Of a stretch of 64,000 nucleotides of DNA, positions 16,798 through 25,785 are shown in pieces. Within the stretch, counting starts at the first letter, position 1, and each line of letters begins with the position of its first letter. The DNA lies in assembly GCF_035917975.1 (NCBI RefSeq), contig NZ_CP109130.1, forward strand, positions 434,001 to 498,000, given 5' to 3'. The translations under genes were made by a program, and so were the position numbers. The notes below the pieces were generated by a model, which saw nothing but the letters and a program-made list of their open reading frames with translations, did not search any database and was not told the DNA's origin. This DNA comes from Streptosporangium sp. NBC_01756. GTDB taxonomy: Bacteria > Actinomycetota > Actinomycetes > Streptosporangiales > Streptosporangiaceae.

Positions 16798-17436
16798 TTA
16801 GAAGTTCTCCGCGGAGAAGGAGACACAGCACTCACCCGGCCGGGGGTCCAGCCGGGCCGTCGCGGCCCCCTCTCCGAGCCCGGCCAGGATCCCCTGGCAG
16901 AGCGCGAGGTTCATCGAACAGACCAGCAGCGGATGCTCTTCGGCGAGGACACGGAACGGGCAGTTGCGCAGCCGCAGGCGGCCGTCCTCCTCGTAGGGCT
17001 CGTAACCGCGCCGCCGCAGCACCTCACCGAGGTCGTCGCCCGGCGCGACGAGCCCGGCGCCCGTCCGCCGCGCGGCGTGTTCGGCCTGCTCATCGGCGCC
17101 CAGCAGCTCCACTACCTCGGCCAGCACCCGCGCCGGCGTCCGGTAGTCCCGCGCCGGGACGCTGACCTGCCACTCCCCCGGCGCCCTGCGATAGACCTTC
17201 GCCGGACGACCGCTACCCGGCCCGGACCTGTCCGTCAGACGTTTGAACCCCGACTCCAGCAGTCCGGCCTCGACCAGCTTGTCCAGATGGAACGCGACCA
17301 GGGTCCGCTGCACCCCCACCGCCTCGGCGGCCTCGTTGCGCCCCACCTCACGGCCCTGCGAGGCGACGTAGTCATAGACGGCCCGCCGTACCGGATCCTG
17401 CAGTAGTGCCACCGCACCGAGGTCATCACCGCTCAC
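16798..17436 (-). CDS. HTH regulator with C-terminal cysteine cluster (SufR-like/ArsR-like)
   Basis: A 212-residue regulator. The N-terminal winged helix (LLQDPVRRAVYDYVASQG through VQRTLVAFHLDKLVEAGLL) binds DNA. The C-terminal domain has cysteines spaced C-x13-C-x6-C-x22-CC, beginning at NCPFRVL and ending at GECCVSF. This kind of arrangement can hold an iron-sulfur cluster or metal, as in SufR, although the spacing differs. It is not next to a suf operon. TAGAAT 7 bases before GTG 17436 fixes the start; the longer frame to 17496 runs back through the neighbouring terminator. Confidence 0.82.
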   Translation of the reverse strand: MSGDDLGAVALLQDPVRRAVYDYVASQGREVGRNEAAEAVGVQRTLVAFHLDKLVEAGLLESGFKRLTDRSGPGSGRPAKVYRRAPGEWQVSVPARDYRTPARVLAEVVELLGADEQAEHAARRTGAGLVAPGDDLGEVLRRRGYEPYEEDGRLRLRNCPFRVLAEEHPLLVCSMNLALCQGILAGLGEGAATARLDPRPGECCVSFSAENF

Positions 17437-17443
17437 AGCCGGG

Positions 17444-17449
17444 ATTCTA
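17444..17449 (-). promoter_or_regulatory. -10 element for leaderless regulator gene
   Basis: TAGAAT, 7 bases, GTG 17436; it adjoins the terminator hairpin of the FKBP gene. Confidence 0.55.
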
Positions 17450-17498
17450 GGGTGCGTTCCGTGGCCCCCGGCACGGCGGGGATCCACGGAACACACCC
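17450..17498 (-). terminator. Terminator hairpin after FKBP gene
   Basis: 17450-17464 pairs with 17484-17498: 15 positions with one mismatch around a 19-base loop, starting 25 bases after the FKBP stop codon. Confidence 0.6.
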
Positions 17499-17523
17499 TG
17501 GCGCGGGACGGGAGAAGGCCCGG

Positions 17524-18483
17524 TCAGTAGGCGGCGACGACGTCGACGAGGAAGACCAGGGTGTCGGTGCCCTTGATCTTGTCGCCGGAGCCCTGCTTGC
17601 CGTAACCGAGGTCCGGCGGGATGCTCAGCAGCACCCGGCTGCCGACCGGTACGCCGACCAGGCCCTCGTCCCAGCCCTTGATGACCTTGCCGGTGCCGAT
17701 CTGGAACATGATCGGCTGGCCGCCGCGCGACCAGCTGCTGTCGAACTCGACGTCCGATCCCCAGATCTTCCCGGCGTACTGGACCAGGATCGACTGGCCG
17801 GACTTGACCGCGGGTCCGCTGCCCTTGATGACCGTCTCCGCGACGAGCTTCTTGGGCGCCTTCTCCTTGGTCTTGGTGGTGAGCTTGGGCGCGGCGTCAC
17901 CACCGGGGTTCTCCACCTTGACACCCTTGAGGCCCGGGTCGGTCGCGGTGCCCTGGGCCGCCTTGCCCTCGGGGACGCCGACCACGTCGACCACGAAGAC
18001 CTGCGACTGGCCCGCGGGGACCTGCGCCTGCTGTTCGGCGGGCACCGAGTCCTTGGCCACGACGGACAGGAACCTGCCGCCGCCCTTGGTCTCGGTGAAC
18101 CCCTTGCGCAGGATCTCCGGGACCTCCTGGTTGATCGTGATGAGCTGGGGGCCGCCCTCGTCGTAGGTCGAGCCGGTCTGCTTGTTCTCCTTGCCGTCCC
18201 AGGTGAAGACGGTGAAGTTGGCGACCACGCTGCCGCCCTCCTTGGCGGCGGCACCGACGGTGCCGGGGGTGATCACCTGGTAGGAGGAGGTCTCGACGAC
18301 CTTCGCGGGGAAGGCCACGCTGGGCTTCGCGTTCGGCGCTCCGGTCACCTTCAGTGCCGAGGCACCGCCGGCGGGGCTGCCGGAGGCGGCGCCCGAGGCG
18401 GTGCCGGCATCGCCTCCCGAACCACAGGCGGCGGCGAACAACAGAGGCACTGAGGCCAGTACGGCCAGGCTGCGGCGGCGCAT
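17524..18483 (-). CDS. FKBP-type peptidyl-prolyl isomerase, lipoprotein
   Basis: A 319-residue exported protein. The signal peptide ends in FAAAC, a lipobox, so it is anchored outside the membrane. The C-terminal about 110 residues are a standard FKBP domain (VQYAGKIWGSDVEFDSSW, VIKGWDEGLVGVPVGSR, IPPDLGYGKQG). The preceding region (residues about 80-190) looks like a degenerate second FKBP repeat. It should catalyse proline isomerisation in exported proteins. AAGGG stands upstream of the ATG. Actinobacteria often keep it beside pafA. Confidence 0.92.
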   Translation of the reverse strand: MRRRSLAVLASVPLLFAAACGSGGDAGTASGAASGSPAGGASALKVTGAPNAKPSVAFPAKVVETSSYQVITPGTVGAAAKEGGSVVANFTVFTWDGKENKQTGSTYDEGGPQLITINQEVPEILRKGFTETKGGGRFLSVVAKDSVPAEQQAQVPAGQSQVFVVDVVGVPEGKAAQGTATDPGLKGVKVENPGGDAAPKLTTKTKEKAPKKLVAETVIKGSGPAVKSGQSILVQYAGKIWGSDVEFDSSWSRGGQPIMFQIGTGKVIKGWDEGLVGVPVGSRVLLSIPPDLGYGKQGSGDKIKGTDTLVFLVDVVAAY

Positions 18484-18579
18484 AGATATCCCTTTAACAG
18501 ACGTCAGGTTCGCGCCACACTACCCGGCCGGACATATGGATGGGTTAAGCCCACAACCGATCTTGCCTAAGCGTGACCA

Positions 18580-19938
18580 TCACATTCCCGCGATCAGCTT
18601 GTCCACCCTCTCGTCCACGCTGCGGAAGGGGTCCTTGCACAGGACGGTGCGCTGCGCCTGATCGTTGAGCTTCAGATGCACCCAGTCGACGGTGAAGTCG
18701 CGGCGCTTCTCCTGCGCCTTGCGGATGAACTCCCCGCGCAGCCGCGCCCGGGTGGTCTGCGGCGGGACCGACTTGGCTTCGAAGATCTTCAGGTCGGAGG
18801 CCACCCGTTCCACCGCGCCGCGCTTCTGCAGCAGGTAGAACAGACCACGGCGACGGTGCACGTCATGGTAGGCCAGGTCGAGCTGGGCGACTCTGGGGCT
18901 CGACAGGGGCAGGTCGTACTTCTTGCGGTAGCGCTCGATCAGCTGGTATTTCGTCACCCAGTCGATCTCACGGGCGACCCGGTCCAGGTCGCCGGTGTCG
19001 ACGGCGTCGAGTGTCCGCTCCCACAGCTCCAGGACCCGGTGGCTGATCTCGTCACCGCCGCGGCGGTCGACGAAGTCGCGGGCCTTGGAGAGGTATTCCT
19101 GCTGGATCTCCAGCGAGGACGCCTCCCTGCCGTTGGCCAGCCGCACGCGCCGCCGCCCGGTCATGTCGTGGGAGACCTCCCGGATGGCGCGGATCGGGTT
19201 CTCCAGTGACAGGTCGCGCATCACCGTGCCGGCCTCGATCATGCGCAGCACCAGGTCGGTCGCACCGACCTTGAGCAGCATGGTCGTCTCGCTCATGTTG
19301 GAGTCGCCGACGATGACGTGCAGGCGGCGGAAGCGCTCGGCGTCGGCATGCGGCTCGTCACGGGTGTTGATGATCGGACGGGAACGCGTGGTCGCGCTGG
19401 AGACGCCCTCCCAGATGTGCTCGGCCCGCTGGGAGACGCAGTAGACCGCTCCACGGGGGGTCTGCAGCACCTTGCCGGCGCCGCAGATGATCTGCCGGGT
19501 CACCAGGAAGGGGATGAGCACGTCGGCCAGGCGGCCGAATTCGCCGTGCCGGCCGACCAGGTAGTTCTCGTGGCAGCCGTAGGAGTTTCCGGCCGAGTCG
19601 GTGTTGTTTTTGAAAAGGTAGATGTCACCGGCGATGCCCTCTTCGCGGAGCCTCTTCTCGGCGTCGACGAGAAGCCCCTCCAGGATGCGCTCACCCGCCT
19701 TGTCGTGGGTGACGAGCTCCACGACGTTGTCACATTCGGGGGTGGCGTACTCGGGGTGGCTGCCCACGTCCAGATAGAGACGGGCACCGTTGCGCAGAAA
19801 GACGTTGCTCGATCGGCCCCAGGAGACGACCCGGCGGAATAGATAGCGCGCGACCTCGTCGGGCGACAGCCGCCGCTGCCCCCTGAACGTGCAGGTGACG
19901 CCGTACTCGTTCTCAAGCCCGAAGATGCGACGATCCAT
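18580..19938 (-). CDS. pafA: Pup--protein ligase PafA
   Basis: A 452-residue carboxylate-amine ligase related to glutamine synthetase. It activates the C-terminal glutamate of Pup with ATP and joins it to substrate lysines. The N-terminal FGLENEYGV supplies metal-binding glutamates, and [14 protein letters not shown] contains the catalytic aspartate and nucleotide contacts. [11 protein letters not shown] and [12 protein letters not shown] are further family motifs. It lacks the extra Dop loop. TAGTGT is 6 bases from the ATG at 19938. It is separated from prcA by a secreted-protein gene. Confidence 0.97.
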   Translation of the reverse strand: MDRRIFGLENEYGVTCTFRGQRRLSPDEVARYLFRRVVSWGRSSNVFLRNGARLYLDVGSHPEYATPECDNVVELVTHDKAGERILEGLLVDAEKRLREEGIAGDIYLFKNNTDSAGNSYGCHENYLVGRHGEFGRLADVLIPFLVTRQIICGAGKVLQTPRGAVYCVSQRAEHIWEGVSSATTRSRPIINTRDEPHADAERFRRLHVIVGDSNMSETTMLLKVGATDLVLRMIEAGTVMRDLSLENPIRAIREVSHDMTGRRRVRLANGREASSLEIQQEYLSKARDFVDRRGGDEISHRVLELWERTLDAVDTGDLDRVAREIDWVTKYQLIERYRKKYDLPLSSPRVAQLDLAYHDVHRRRGLFYLLQKRGAVERVASDLKIFEAKSVPPQTTRARLRGEFIRKAQEKRRDFTVDWVHLKLNDQAQRTVLCKDPFRSVDERVDKLIAGM

Positions 19939-19944
19939 TGCCTC

Positions 19945-19950
19945 ACACTA
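19945..19950 (-). promoter_or_regulatory. -10 element before pafA
   Basis: TAGTGT lies 6 bases before ATG 19938, the same leaderless-type spacing seen at other genes in this window. Confidence 0.45.
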
Positions 19951-20147
19951 TTCGCCGAACCCCTCTTGCGGGAGGGATCAATGGGGTTTTCGGTCGTACG
20001 GCTTATGCCCCCGGGGTGAACTGTTAAGCATGAGCACGGCTCGCGCCCCGCCCGCCCTGCCGCGCGGGTCCTACGGGACCGAGCCGGATCGTCCGTCCTG
20101 CCAGAAGATCTCGACGGCCTTGACGGTCCGAGATCCGGCGACGCCGT
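19951..20147. other. Intergenic region upstream of pafA
   Basis: Apart from the -10 beside pafA and the hairpin at its far end, nothing coding is convincing here. Short frames present on both strands lack ribosome sites and start signals. Confidence 0.5.
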
Positions 20148-20188
20148 CTCGGGGAGCGCCGTGCCCGACCGGCGCGGCGCTCCCCGAG
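20148..20188. terminator. Hairpin after secreted-protein gene
   Basis: A 14-bp perfect stem (20148-20161 with 20175-20188), flanked by a further gacgccgt/acggcgtc pairing whose right side enters the gene's 3' end. It shares the 13-mer GGAGCGCCGTGCC with the hairpin at 20786-20824. Confidence 0.6.
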
Positions 20189-20199
20189 GCGGCACGGCG

Positions 20200-20721
20200 T
20201 CAGGGGGTGTAGATCTCCTGGACCTTGACGATCGCACCCCGGTAGACGGTGATCAGCGCAGGGCGCCGGAGCTTCTTGACCCTGGTCAGCAGCGAACTGC
20301 GGGAGCAGCGTCCGGCGCCCAGCCCCTGCCTGTCCACGGTGGTGTCCGTCATCTTGGCCGAGCAGCCGAAGGCGCTCAGGAAGACGACGTTCTCGGCCAC
20401 GGGCGAGGCGTAGGCGGTGCCGTCACCCTCCGGCGGGCCCACGAAGTAACCCTCGGTGTATTTGGCCCTCCTCCACTTGATCGGCTCGTACTCCACCTGC
20501 CCGGAGGACACGTGGGTGATCCAGCCGCGCAGGACGCCGTCCTTGCGGGGACTGATGCGCTTGGTGAAGTCGTGGCCCCGATCGGTCTGGAACGTCGTCC
20601 CGAAGATCTTCGGGACGGGGAAGTCGGGGACCGCCGCGGCTTCGGCCGGGACCACGCCGGCCAGGACGACGGAGAACGCGACGGGGAGCGCGGCGGCGAT
20701 GGCCTGCCAGGAGCGTGTCAT
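20200..20721 (-). CDS. Secreted protein of unknown function
   Basis: About 173 residues. The ATG at 20721 begins a normal Sec signal peptide (basic TRSWQ, hydrophobic core, cleavage near AEAAA); the frame extends to 20781, but the extra 20 residues would disrupt this. The mature part contains two cysteines (FGCSAK and GRCSRSS) that could form a disulfide, and is rich in Lys/Arg and aromatic residues. I recognise no family. It is inserted between prcA and pafA, same strand, and bracketed by two long hairpins that share sequence. Confidence 0.65.
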   Translation of the reverse strand: MTRSWQAIAAALPVAFSVVLAGVVPAEAAAVPDFPVPKIFGTTFQTDRGHDFTKRISPRKDGVLRGWITHVSSGQVEYEPIKWRRAKYTEGYFVGPPEGDGTAYASPVAENVVFLSAFGCSAKMTDTTVDRQGLGAGRCSRSSLLTRVKKLRRPALITVYRGAIVKVQEIYTP

Positions 20722-20785
20722 GCCCGGTACGACGACGCCCGCACGGCTCCGGTTGGCCGGGAGCCGTATGATCCACGTCACAACG

Positions 20786-20824
20786 CGGAGCGCCGTGCCT
20801 CCCGGTGGGAGGCACGGCGCTCCG
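20786..20824. terminator. Strong terminator hairpin after prcBA
   Basis: A perfect 18-bp stem (20786-20803 with 20807-20824) closed by a GGT triloop, starting 11 bases after the prcA stop. It should isolate prcBA from the secreted-protein gene downstream. Confidence 0.75.
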
Positions 20825-20835
20825 TCGTCACGCGA

Positions 20836-21615
20836 TCAGGCGTCCGAGCCGGTGTCGATGTCTCCCTCGGGCGCGGTGGGCGGGGCGTCCTGTTCGGGCG
20901 CGGGAGCCGGAGCGGCGGGCGGTTCGACGCTCTCGGTCAGCAGCCGCTCCAGTCTCGGGCCGTTGAGCCGCAGGAACCTGCGGTGCGTTCGGTTGCGGTC
21001 GAGGACCGCGACCTCGAGCTGGTCGGCCGGAGGGCGCTCGCCACCCGGCTCGGTCAGCGCGAACAGCGCCGCCTCCAGCGCCTCGGCCAGCGACAGTCCC
21101 TCGCGGTAGCGCTCCTTGAGCCGGGCCGCGACCGCCTCGGCCTGGCCGCCCATCGCCACCAGGCCCGTCTCGTCGAACACCGATCCGTCGAAGGTGAGGC
21201 GGTAGATGTGGTCCTCGTCGGAGGAGTCGCCGACCTCGGCCACCACGATCTCCACCTCGAACGGCTTCATCGACTCGGTGAAGATCTGGCCGAGGTTCTG
21301 GGCGTAGAGGTTGGCCAGGCCACGCGCGGTGACGTCGTCACGCGCGTAGTTGTAGCCGTTGATGTCGGCGTAGCGGATGCCGCCGAGGCGCAGCGCCTCG
21401 AACTCGTTGTAGCGGCCGACCGCGGCGAAGCCGATCTTGTCGTAGATCTCACTGATCTTGTGCAGCGCCCGGGAGGGGTTGGGGGCGACGAACAGGATGC
21501 CGTGTTCGTACTGCAGAACGACGACACTACGGCCCCGCGCGATCCCCTTACGCGCGTAGTCCGCCTTGTCTCGCATCTGCTGCTCGGGCGAGACATATCC
21601 AAAGGGCATGGACAC
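20836..21615 (-). CDS. prcA: Proteasome subunit alpha
   Basis: A 259-residue alpha subunit. The N-terminal gating segment [22 protein letters not shown] is typical of actinobacterial alpha rings, followed by [16 protein letters not shown] and [20 protein letters not shown]. It has no catalytic threonine. The last 40 residues are a Pro/Ala/acidic tail. It forms the outer rings and docks the C-terminus of ARC. It follows prcB by about 20 bases. Confidence 0.97.
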   Translation of the reverse strand: MSMPFGYVSPEQQMRDKADYARKGIARGRSVVVLQYEHGILFVAPNPSRALHKISEIYDKIGFAAVGRYNEFEALRLGGIRYADINGYNYARDDVTARGLANLYAQNLGQIFTESMKPFEVEIVVAEVGDSSDEDHIYRLTFDGSVFDETGLVAMGGQAEAVAARLKERYREGLSLAEALEAALFALTEPGGERPPADQLEVAVLDRNRTHRRFLRLNGPRLERLLTESVEPPAAPAPAPEQDAPPTAPEGDIDTGSDA

Positions 21616-21635
21616 CTGGGGTGGTCCTCTCGTTG

Positions 21636-22484
21636 TTAGCGCAGCGGGGCGACGGGGCCGTCAGGGGAGCTCATCCGCTTGTCGAGGACGGTCTGGACGT
21701 GGACGCCCACCGCCTCGTCGGACAGACGGTGGAAGCCGTCGGCGGTGATCTGCGCTACGACGGGCCAGATCTTGCGGGTGACGTCGGGGCCGCCGGTGGC
21801 CGAGTCGTCGTCGGCGGCGTCGTAGAGGGCGTGGATGAGCGTCAGCACGACCTCCTCGGGTGAGGCGTTCTCCCGGTAGAGCTTTTTCAGCGAGCCCCGC
21901 GCGAAGATCGATCCGGAGCCGATCGAGTGGTACTGCTGCTGCTCGTAGGGACCGCCTCCGACGTCGTATCCGAAGATGCGCCCGCCGTCGATCTCGGGGT
22001 CGTAGGCGGCGAACAGCGGCACCACGACCAGCCCCTGCATGGCCATGCCGAGGTTGCCGCGGATCATGGTGGCGAGCCGGTTGGCCTTGCCCGCGACCGA
22101 GAGCGTGCGGCCTTCCATCTTCTCGTAGTGCTCAAGCTCCACCTGGTAGAGGCGGGCCATCTCGATGCCGGTGCTCGCCGCCCCGGCGATGCCCATGCAG
22201 GAGTATTCGTCGGTACGGAACACCTTCTCCATGTCCCGCTGGGAGATGATGTTGCCCGAGGTCGCCCGGCGGTCACCGGCCATCACCACGCCGCCGGCGC
22301 AGGTCGCCGCGACGATCGTGGTGGCATGGGGAATCCGGTCACCCACCGGGGCCGCCAGGGTCTCGTTTCGGCCGGGCAGCAAGTCCGGCGCGTACGCCCC
22401 GACGAACTCGGTGAATGAGGAGACGCCGCTGTTCGTGAAGATGTGATTCACCATGCCGGCGGGCAGGTCCCTGTGCGATCCCAC
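21636..22484 (-). CDS. prcB: Proteasome subunit beta
   Basis: A 282-residue precursor. A propeptide of 54 residues precedes the catalytic Thr55 in HATTIVAAT, which becomes Thr1 after autocleavage. AGDRRAT and QRDMEKVF supply the active-site aspartate and lysine. The residue before the cleavage point is Ala where Gly is frequent, a minor variation. The GTG at 22484 is supported by GGAGGGAG at 22489-22496. Pup normally precedes this gene directly; here a divergent sugar-transport cluster does, so prcBA needs its own promoter. Confidence 0.97.
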   Translation of the reverse strand: MGSHRDLPAGMVNHIFTNSGVSSFTEFVGAYAPDLLPGRNETLAAPVGDRIPHATTIVAATCAGGVVMAGDRRATSGNIISQRDMEKVFRTDEYSCMGIAGAASTGIEMARLYQVELEHYEKMEGRTLSVAGKANRLATMIRGNLGMAMQGLVVVPLFAAYDPEIDGGRIFGYDVGGGPYEQQQYHSIGSGSIFARGSLKKLYRENASPEEVVLTLIHALYDAADDDSATGGPDVTRKIWPVVAQITADGFHRLSDEAVGVHVQTVLDKRMSSPDGPVAPLR

Positions 22485-22669
22485 GCGACTCCCTCCAAAG
22501 GTGCGGTCCTTTAAGGCCCGACCTTACTCATCTTGTCGTGCTGCTTGCACTTCCCTGGATCAGCTCAGCGCGAACCATCTCCGAGCGGATCATTCAATCT
22601 TTACGACCGAGTAAGCACGTGTAATTGTCGAGTTGTCGTGACATGTTTCCCCCACCAGAAGAGGGCACT

Positions 22670-24052
22670 GTGAGACTCTTCAACCGACCTGTCCTGATTA
22701 CCGCACTGGCAGCCACCGTCCTCGCGCTACCCGGCTGCGGTTCCGGCGCCCCCGCCGCGGACGAGGGCACCACCCTGGTCATCACCGCCAACTCCATCTC
22801 CGGCGGCAAGAACTCGGCCAGCGCCGAGTGGATCAAACAGTGGGTCATCCCCCGGTTCGAGGCCGCGCAGAAGGCCGCGGGACGTGACGTCCGCGTGCTG
22901 TTCCAGCCCAACGGCGTGGGCGACGAGCAGTACAAGACGAAGATGGCCCTGGACCTGAAGTCGAAGACCGGGGCCGACGTGTTCGACCTCGACGGGATCT
23001 GGGTGGGCGAGTTCGCCCAGGCCGGATACCTCAGACCGCTCACCGAGGTGGGCGGGGCGGACGTGGAGACGTGGGAGGGATGGCAGCAGATCCCCCAGGC
23101 CGTGCAGGGCCTGGGCATCTTCGACGGCAAGAAGTACGGGCTGCCGCAGGGGACCGACGGCCGGGTTCTGTACTACCACAAGGGGCTTTTCAAGAAGGCC
23201 GGCCTGCCGGAGCCGTGGCAGCCGAAGAGCTGGCAGGAGATCCTCGACGCGGGTGCGGCACTGAAGAAGCTGCCCGGCGTGACACCGATCCAGATCAACG
23301 CGGGCACCGCCATGGGCGAGGCCACCGCGATGCAGGGCGCCCTGCCCCTGCTGGCCGGCACCGGCACGGAGATCTACTCGGGCGGCAAGTGGACCGGCTC
23401 CTCCCAGGGGGTCCGGGACGTGCTGGAGCTCTACCGCCGGATCTACGCCGGCGGGCTGGGCGATCCGAAGCTCCAGCAGGAGGCCAAGGGCCGTGACAAG
23501 TCCTTCGCCGAGTTCGCCGACGGCAGGATCGGCATCCTGGCGGAGGGCGACTACTTCTGGCGGTCGGTGATCGAGCCCAAGGTCGGTGTGGCTCCGATGG
23601 CCGACCGCGACCAGGTGGTGGGCTACGCCAAGATTCCCGCCATGCGGCCCGGCACCGGAATCCGCGGCCAGGACTTCGTCAGCATGTCCGGCGGAGCCGT
23701 ACGCGTGCTGAATCCCTTCTCCAAGCACCCCCGGCAGGCGTGGGAGCTGCTGTCGTTCATGCACTCCGCCGAGGCGGTCAAGGCCGAACTCGCCGGAGCC
23801 GCCCGCGTCACCTCCCGTTCCGACGTCAACACCGAGGTTCTCGCCGGCGACCCGATGCTGAGCTTCGTCTCCGAGGAGATCCTGCCGATCACCACCTACC
23901 GCCCCGGCCTGGCCGTCTACCCCCAGGTGTCGGCCGCCCTGCAGGAGGCCACGGCGGCCGTCGTCTCCGGCAGGCCCGTCGAGGAGGCCGCCACGGCCTA
24001 CCGGACCAAAGTGGAGGGACTGGTCGGTGGATCCGGCAACGTCGCCAACTGA
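22670..24052 (+). CDS. Sugar ABC transporter substrate-binding lipoprotein
   Basis: A family 1 (UgpB/MalE-type) extracellular binding protein of 460 residues. The signal peptide ends in ALPGC, a lipobox, giving a membrane-anchored receptor. The body shows the usual pattern of these proteins: DVFDLDGIWVGEFAQAGYLRPL, then WQPKSWQEILDAGAALKK, then MSGGAVRVLNPFSKHPRQAWELLSFM. GTG 22670 is chosen for its position before the signal peptide and an AGAGGG upstream. It opens a seven-gene plus-strand cluster. Confidence 0.9.
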   Translation: MRLFNRPVLITALAATVLALPGCGSGAPAADEGTTLVITANSISGGKNSASAEWIKQWVIPRFEAAQKAAGRDVRVLFQPNGVGDEQYKTKMALDLKSKTGADVFDLDGIWVGEFAQAGYLRPLTEVGGADVETWEGWQQIPQAVQGLGIFDGKKYGLPQGTDGRVLYYHKGLFKKAGLPEPWQPKSWQEILDAGAALKKLPGVTPIQINAGTAMGEATAMQGALPLLAGTGTEIYSGGKWTGSSQGVRDVLELYRRIYAGGLGDPKLQQEAKGRDKSFAEFADGRIGILAEGDYFWRSVIEPKVGVAPMADRDQVVGYAKIPAMRPGTGIRGQDFVSMSGGAVRVLNPFSKHPRQAWELLSFMHSAEAVKAELAGAARVTSRSDVNTEVLAGDPMLSFVSEEILPITTYRPGLAVYPQVSAALQEATAAVVSGRPVEEAATAYRTKVEGLVGGSGNVAN

Positions 24053-24067
24053 CCCCGCGGCGTCGCG

Positions 24068-24964
24068 GTGAACCCCCCCATGGACACGGACGCGGCGGGG
24101 CTGGGGCGGGGGCGGGCGGTCGCGTTCACGCTGCCCGCCCTCGTGCTCATCGGAGTTTTTCTGATCTTCCCGGCGATCTGGACGATCTATCTCGGGCTCA
24201 CCGACTACCGGCTGACCGGGCTGGCGGCGGCCGACCCGCGGCTGGTGGGGGCCGACAACTACACCGCCGCCCTCGGCGACGGGCGGTTCCGGAACTCGCT
24301 CTGGCTGACCGTGCAGTTCGTCCTCGGCTCGGCGATCATCGGGCAGGCCGGGCTGGGGTTCGCCCTCGCGTGGACCATGCGCGACCGGCGAGGTCCGCTG
24401 CGGAAGGTCGTCGAGGCGCTGGTGCTGCTGTCGTGGATCCTGCCCGGCTCGGTGGTGGCGTTCCTGTGGATCGCGCTGCTGGACCGCGACGGCGGCACGC
24501 TCAACACCCTGCTCGGCACCCCCGGCGCGGCCTGGCTGCTCGACCACCCGATGCTGTCGATCATCGTGTTCAACGTCTGGCGGGGCACCGCCTTCTCGAT
24601 GATGCTCTACTCGGCGGCGCTGGAGAACGTGCCGCCGTCCCACCTGGAGACCGCCCGCCTGGCGGGGGCGTCCACCTTCCAGCAGCTACGCGACGTGGTC
24701 CTGCCCCGGATCAAGGGGCACGTCCTGACCAACGTGCTGCTGACCAGCCTGTGGACGTTCAACGACTTCACCCCGTTCCTGCTCACCGCCGGCGGTCCCG
24801 AGGGGCGGTCGGAGATCCTGTCCGTCTACATCTACAACGTGGCCCTGCGCGACGGGCAGCTCGGCGCCGGCGCGGCCGTCTCCTTCCTCGTCCTCCTGAT
24901 CAACCTCGTCTTCGCCCTGGCCTACCTGCGCCTGCTCCGCGACCGCCGGGAGGTGCCCGGATGA
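24068..24964 (+). CDS. Sugar ABC transporter permease (UgpA/MalF type)
   Basis: A 298-residue inner-membrane permease with six predicted helices, the first at AFTLPALVLIGVFLIFPAIW. The cytoplasmic EAA loop is ETARLAGASTFQQLRDVVLPRIK, which contacts the ATPase. The start may be GTG 24068 or ATG 24080; neither has a strong ribosome site. It begins 15 bases after the binding-protein gene. Confidence 0.9.
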   Translation: MNPPMDTDAAGLGRGRAVAFTLPALVLIGVFLIFPAIWTIYLGLTDYRLTGLAAADPRLVGADNYTAALGDGRFRNSLWLTVQFVLGSAIIGQAGLGFALAWTMRDRRGPLRKVVEALVLLSWILPGSVVAFLWIALLDRDGGTLNTLLGTPGAAWLLDHPMLSIIVFNVWRGTAFSMMLYSAALENVPPSHLETARLAGASTFQQLRDVVLPRIKGHVLTNVLLTSLWTFNDFTPFLLTAGGPEGRSEILSVYIYNVALRDGQLGAGAAVSFLVLLINLVFALAYLRLLRDRREVPG

Positions 24965-25785
24965 ACCTCGTCCGGCACGTACTCGGCCGGATCGCCTCGG
25001 CCGTCTTCCTGGCGGTCGTCGTCTCCTTCTTCGCGCTGCCGATGCTCTGGCTGGCCTCGGCGCCGTTCGACGCCCACCCCTCCGTCACGGCGTCGCTGCC
25101 GGAGTTCACGCTGAAAAACTTCCGGGCCATCCTCGACAACCCCTACGCGCTCGGCTCCATCGGCAACTCGGTCGTCCAGGCGGGCGGCGCGGCGGTGCTC
25201 GTGGTCGTGCTGGCCGCGCTGGCCGCCTACGCCCTCTCCCGGGTCAGGGTGCCCGGGCGTGACGCCCTGCTGTACGTGCTGCTGCTGCTGTCGTCGGTGG
25301 TCACCGGGACCGCCGCGATGGTGCCGATCTTCGAGCTGGCCTCGCGGCTGGACCTGATCGACACCCACCTCGGGGTCGTCCTCACCGTCTCCGGCGGCCT
25401 GCTCCCCGCGGCGATCTTCATCCTGAAGGACTTCATGGACGCCACCCCCACCTCCTACGAGGAGTCCGCGCGGGTCTTCGGCGCCTCACCGCTGCAGATC
25501 CTGCGGCACATCGTCGTCCCGCTGGTACGGCCCGGCCTGGCCACGATCGCGGTGTGGGCCGTGGCCAACGTGTGGAGCGGCTTCCTGCTCCAGTACATCC
25601 TGCTGCGCGACCCGGACAAGTCCCCCGGGTCGGTCGTCCTCTACACCCTCTACACCGAGGGCGGCCAGCCCAACCTGTCCCTGATCTCGACGTTCTCGCT
25701 GCTCTACTCGCTGCCGGTGGTACTGATGTACCTGTTCGTCAGCAGCAGGTACGGCTTCCGCTTCCATGGAGGGATCAAGCGTTGA
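24961..25785 (+). CDS. Sugar ABC transporter permease (UgpE/MalG type)
   Basis: A 274-residue partner permease with six helices. The EAA loop is YEESARVFGASPLQILRHIVVP, and the C-terminal YGFRFHGGIKR resembles the FxxGixxGAVKG-like ends of MalG-type proteins. ATG 24961 overlaps the stop of the first permease by four bases (ATGA), so the two are translationally coupled. Confidence 0.9.
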   Translation: MNLVRHVLGRIASAVFLAVVVSFFALPMLWLASAPFDAHPSVTASLPEFTLKNFRAILDNPYALGSIGNSVVQAGGAAVLVVVLAALAAYALSRVRVPGRDALLYVLLLLSSVVTGTAAMVPIFELASRLDLIDTHLGVVLTVSGGLLPAAIFILKDFMDATPTSYEESARVFGASPLQILRHIVVPLVRPGLATIAVWAVANVWSGFLLQYILLRDPDKSPGSVVLYTLYTEGGQPNLSLISTFSLLYSLPVVLMYLFVSSRYGFRFHGGIKR

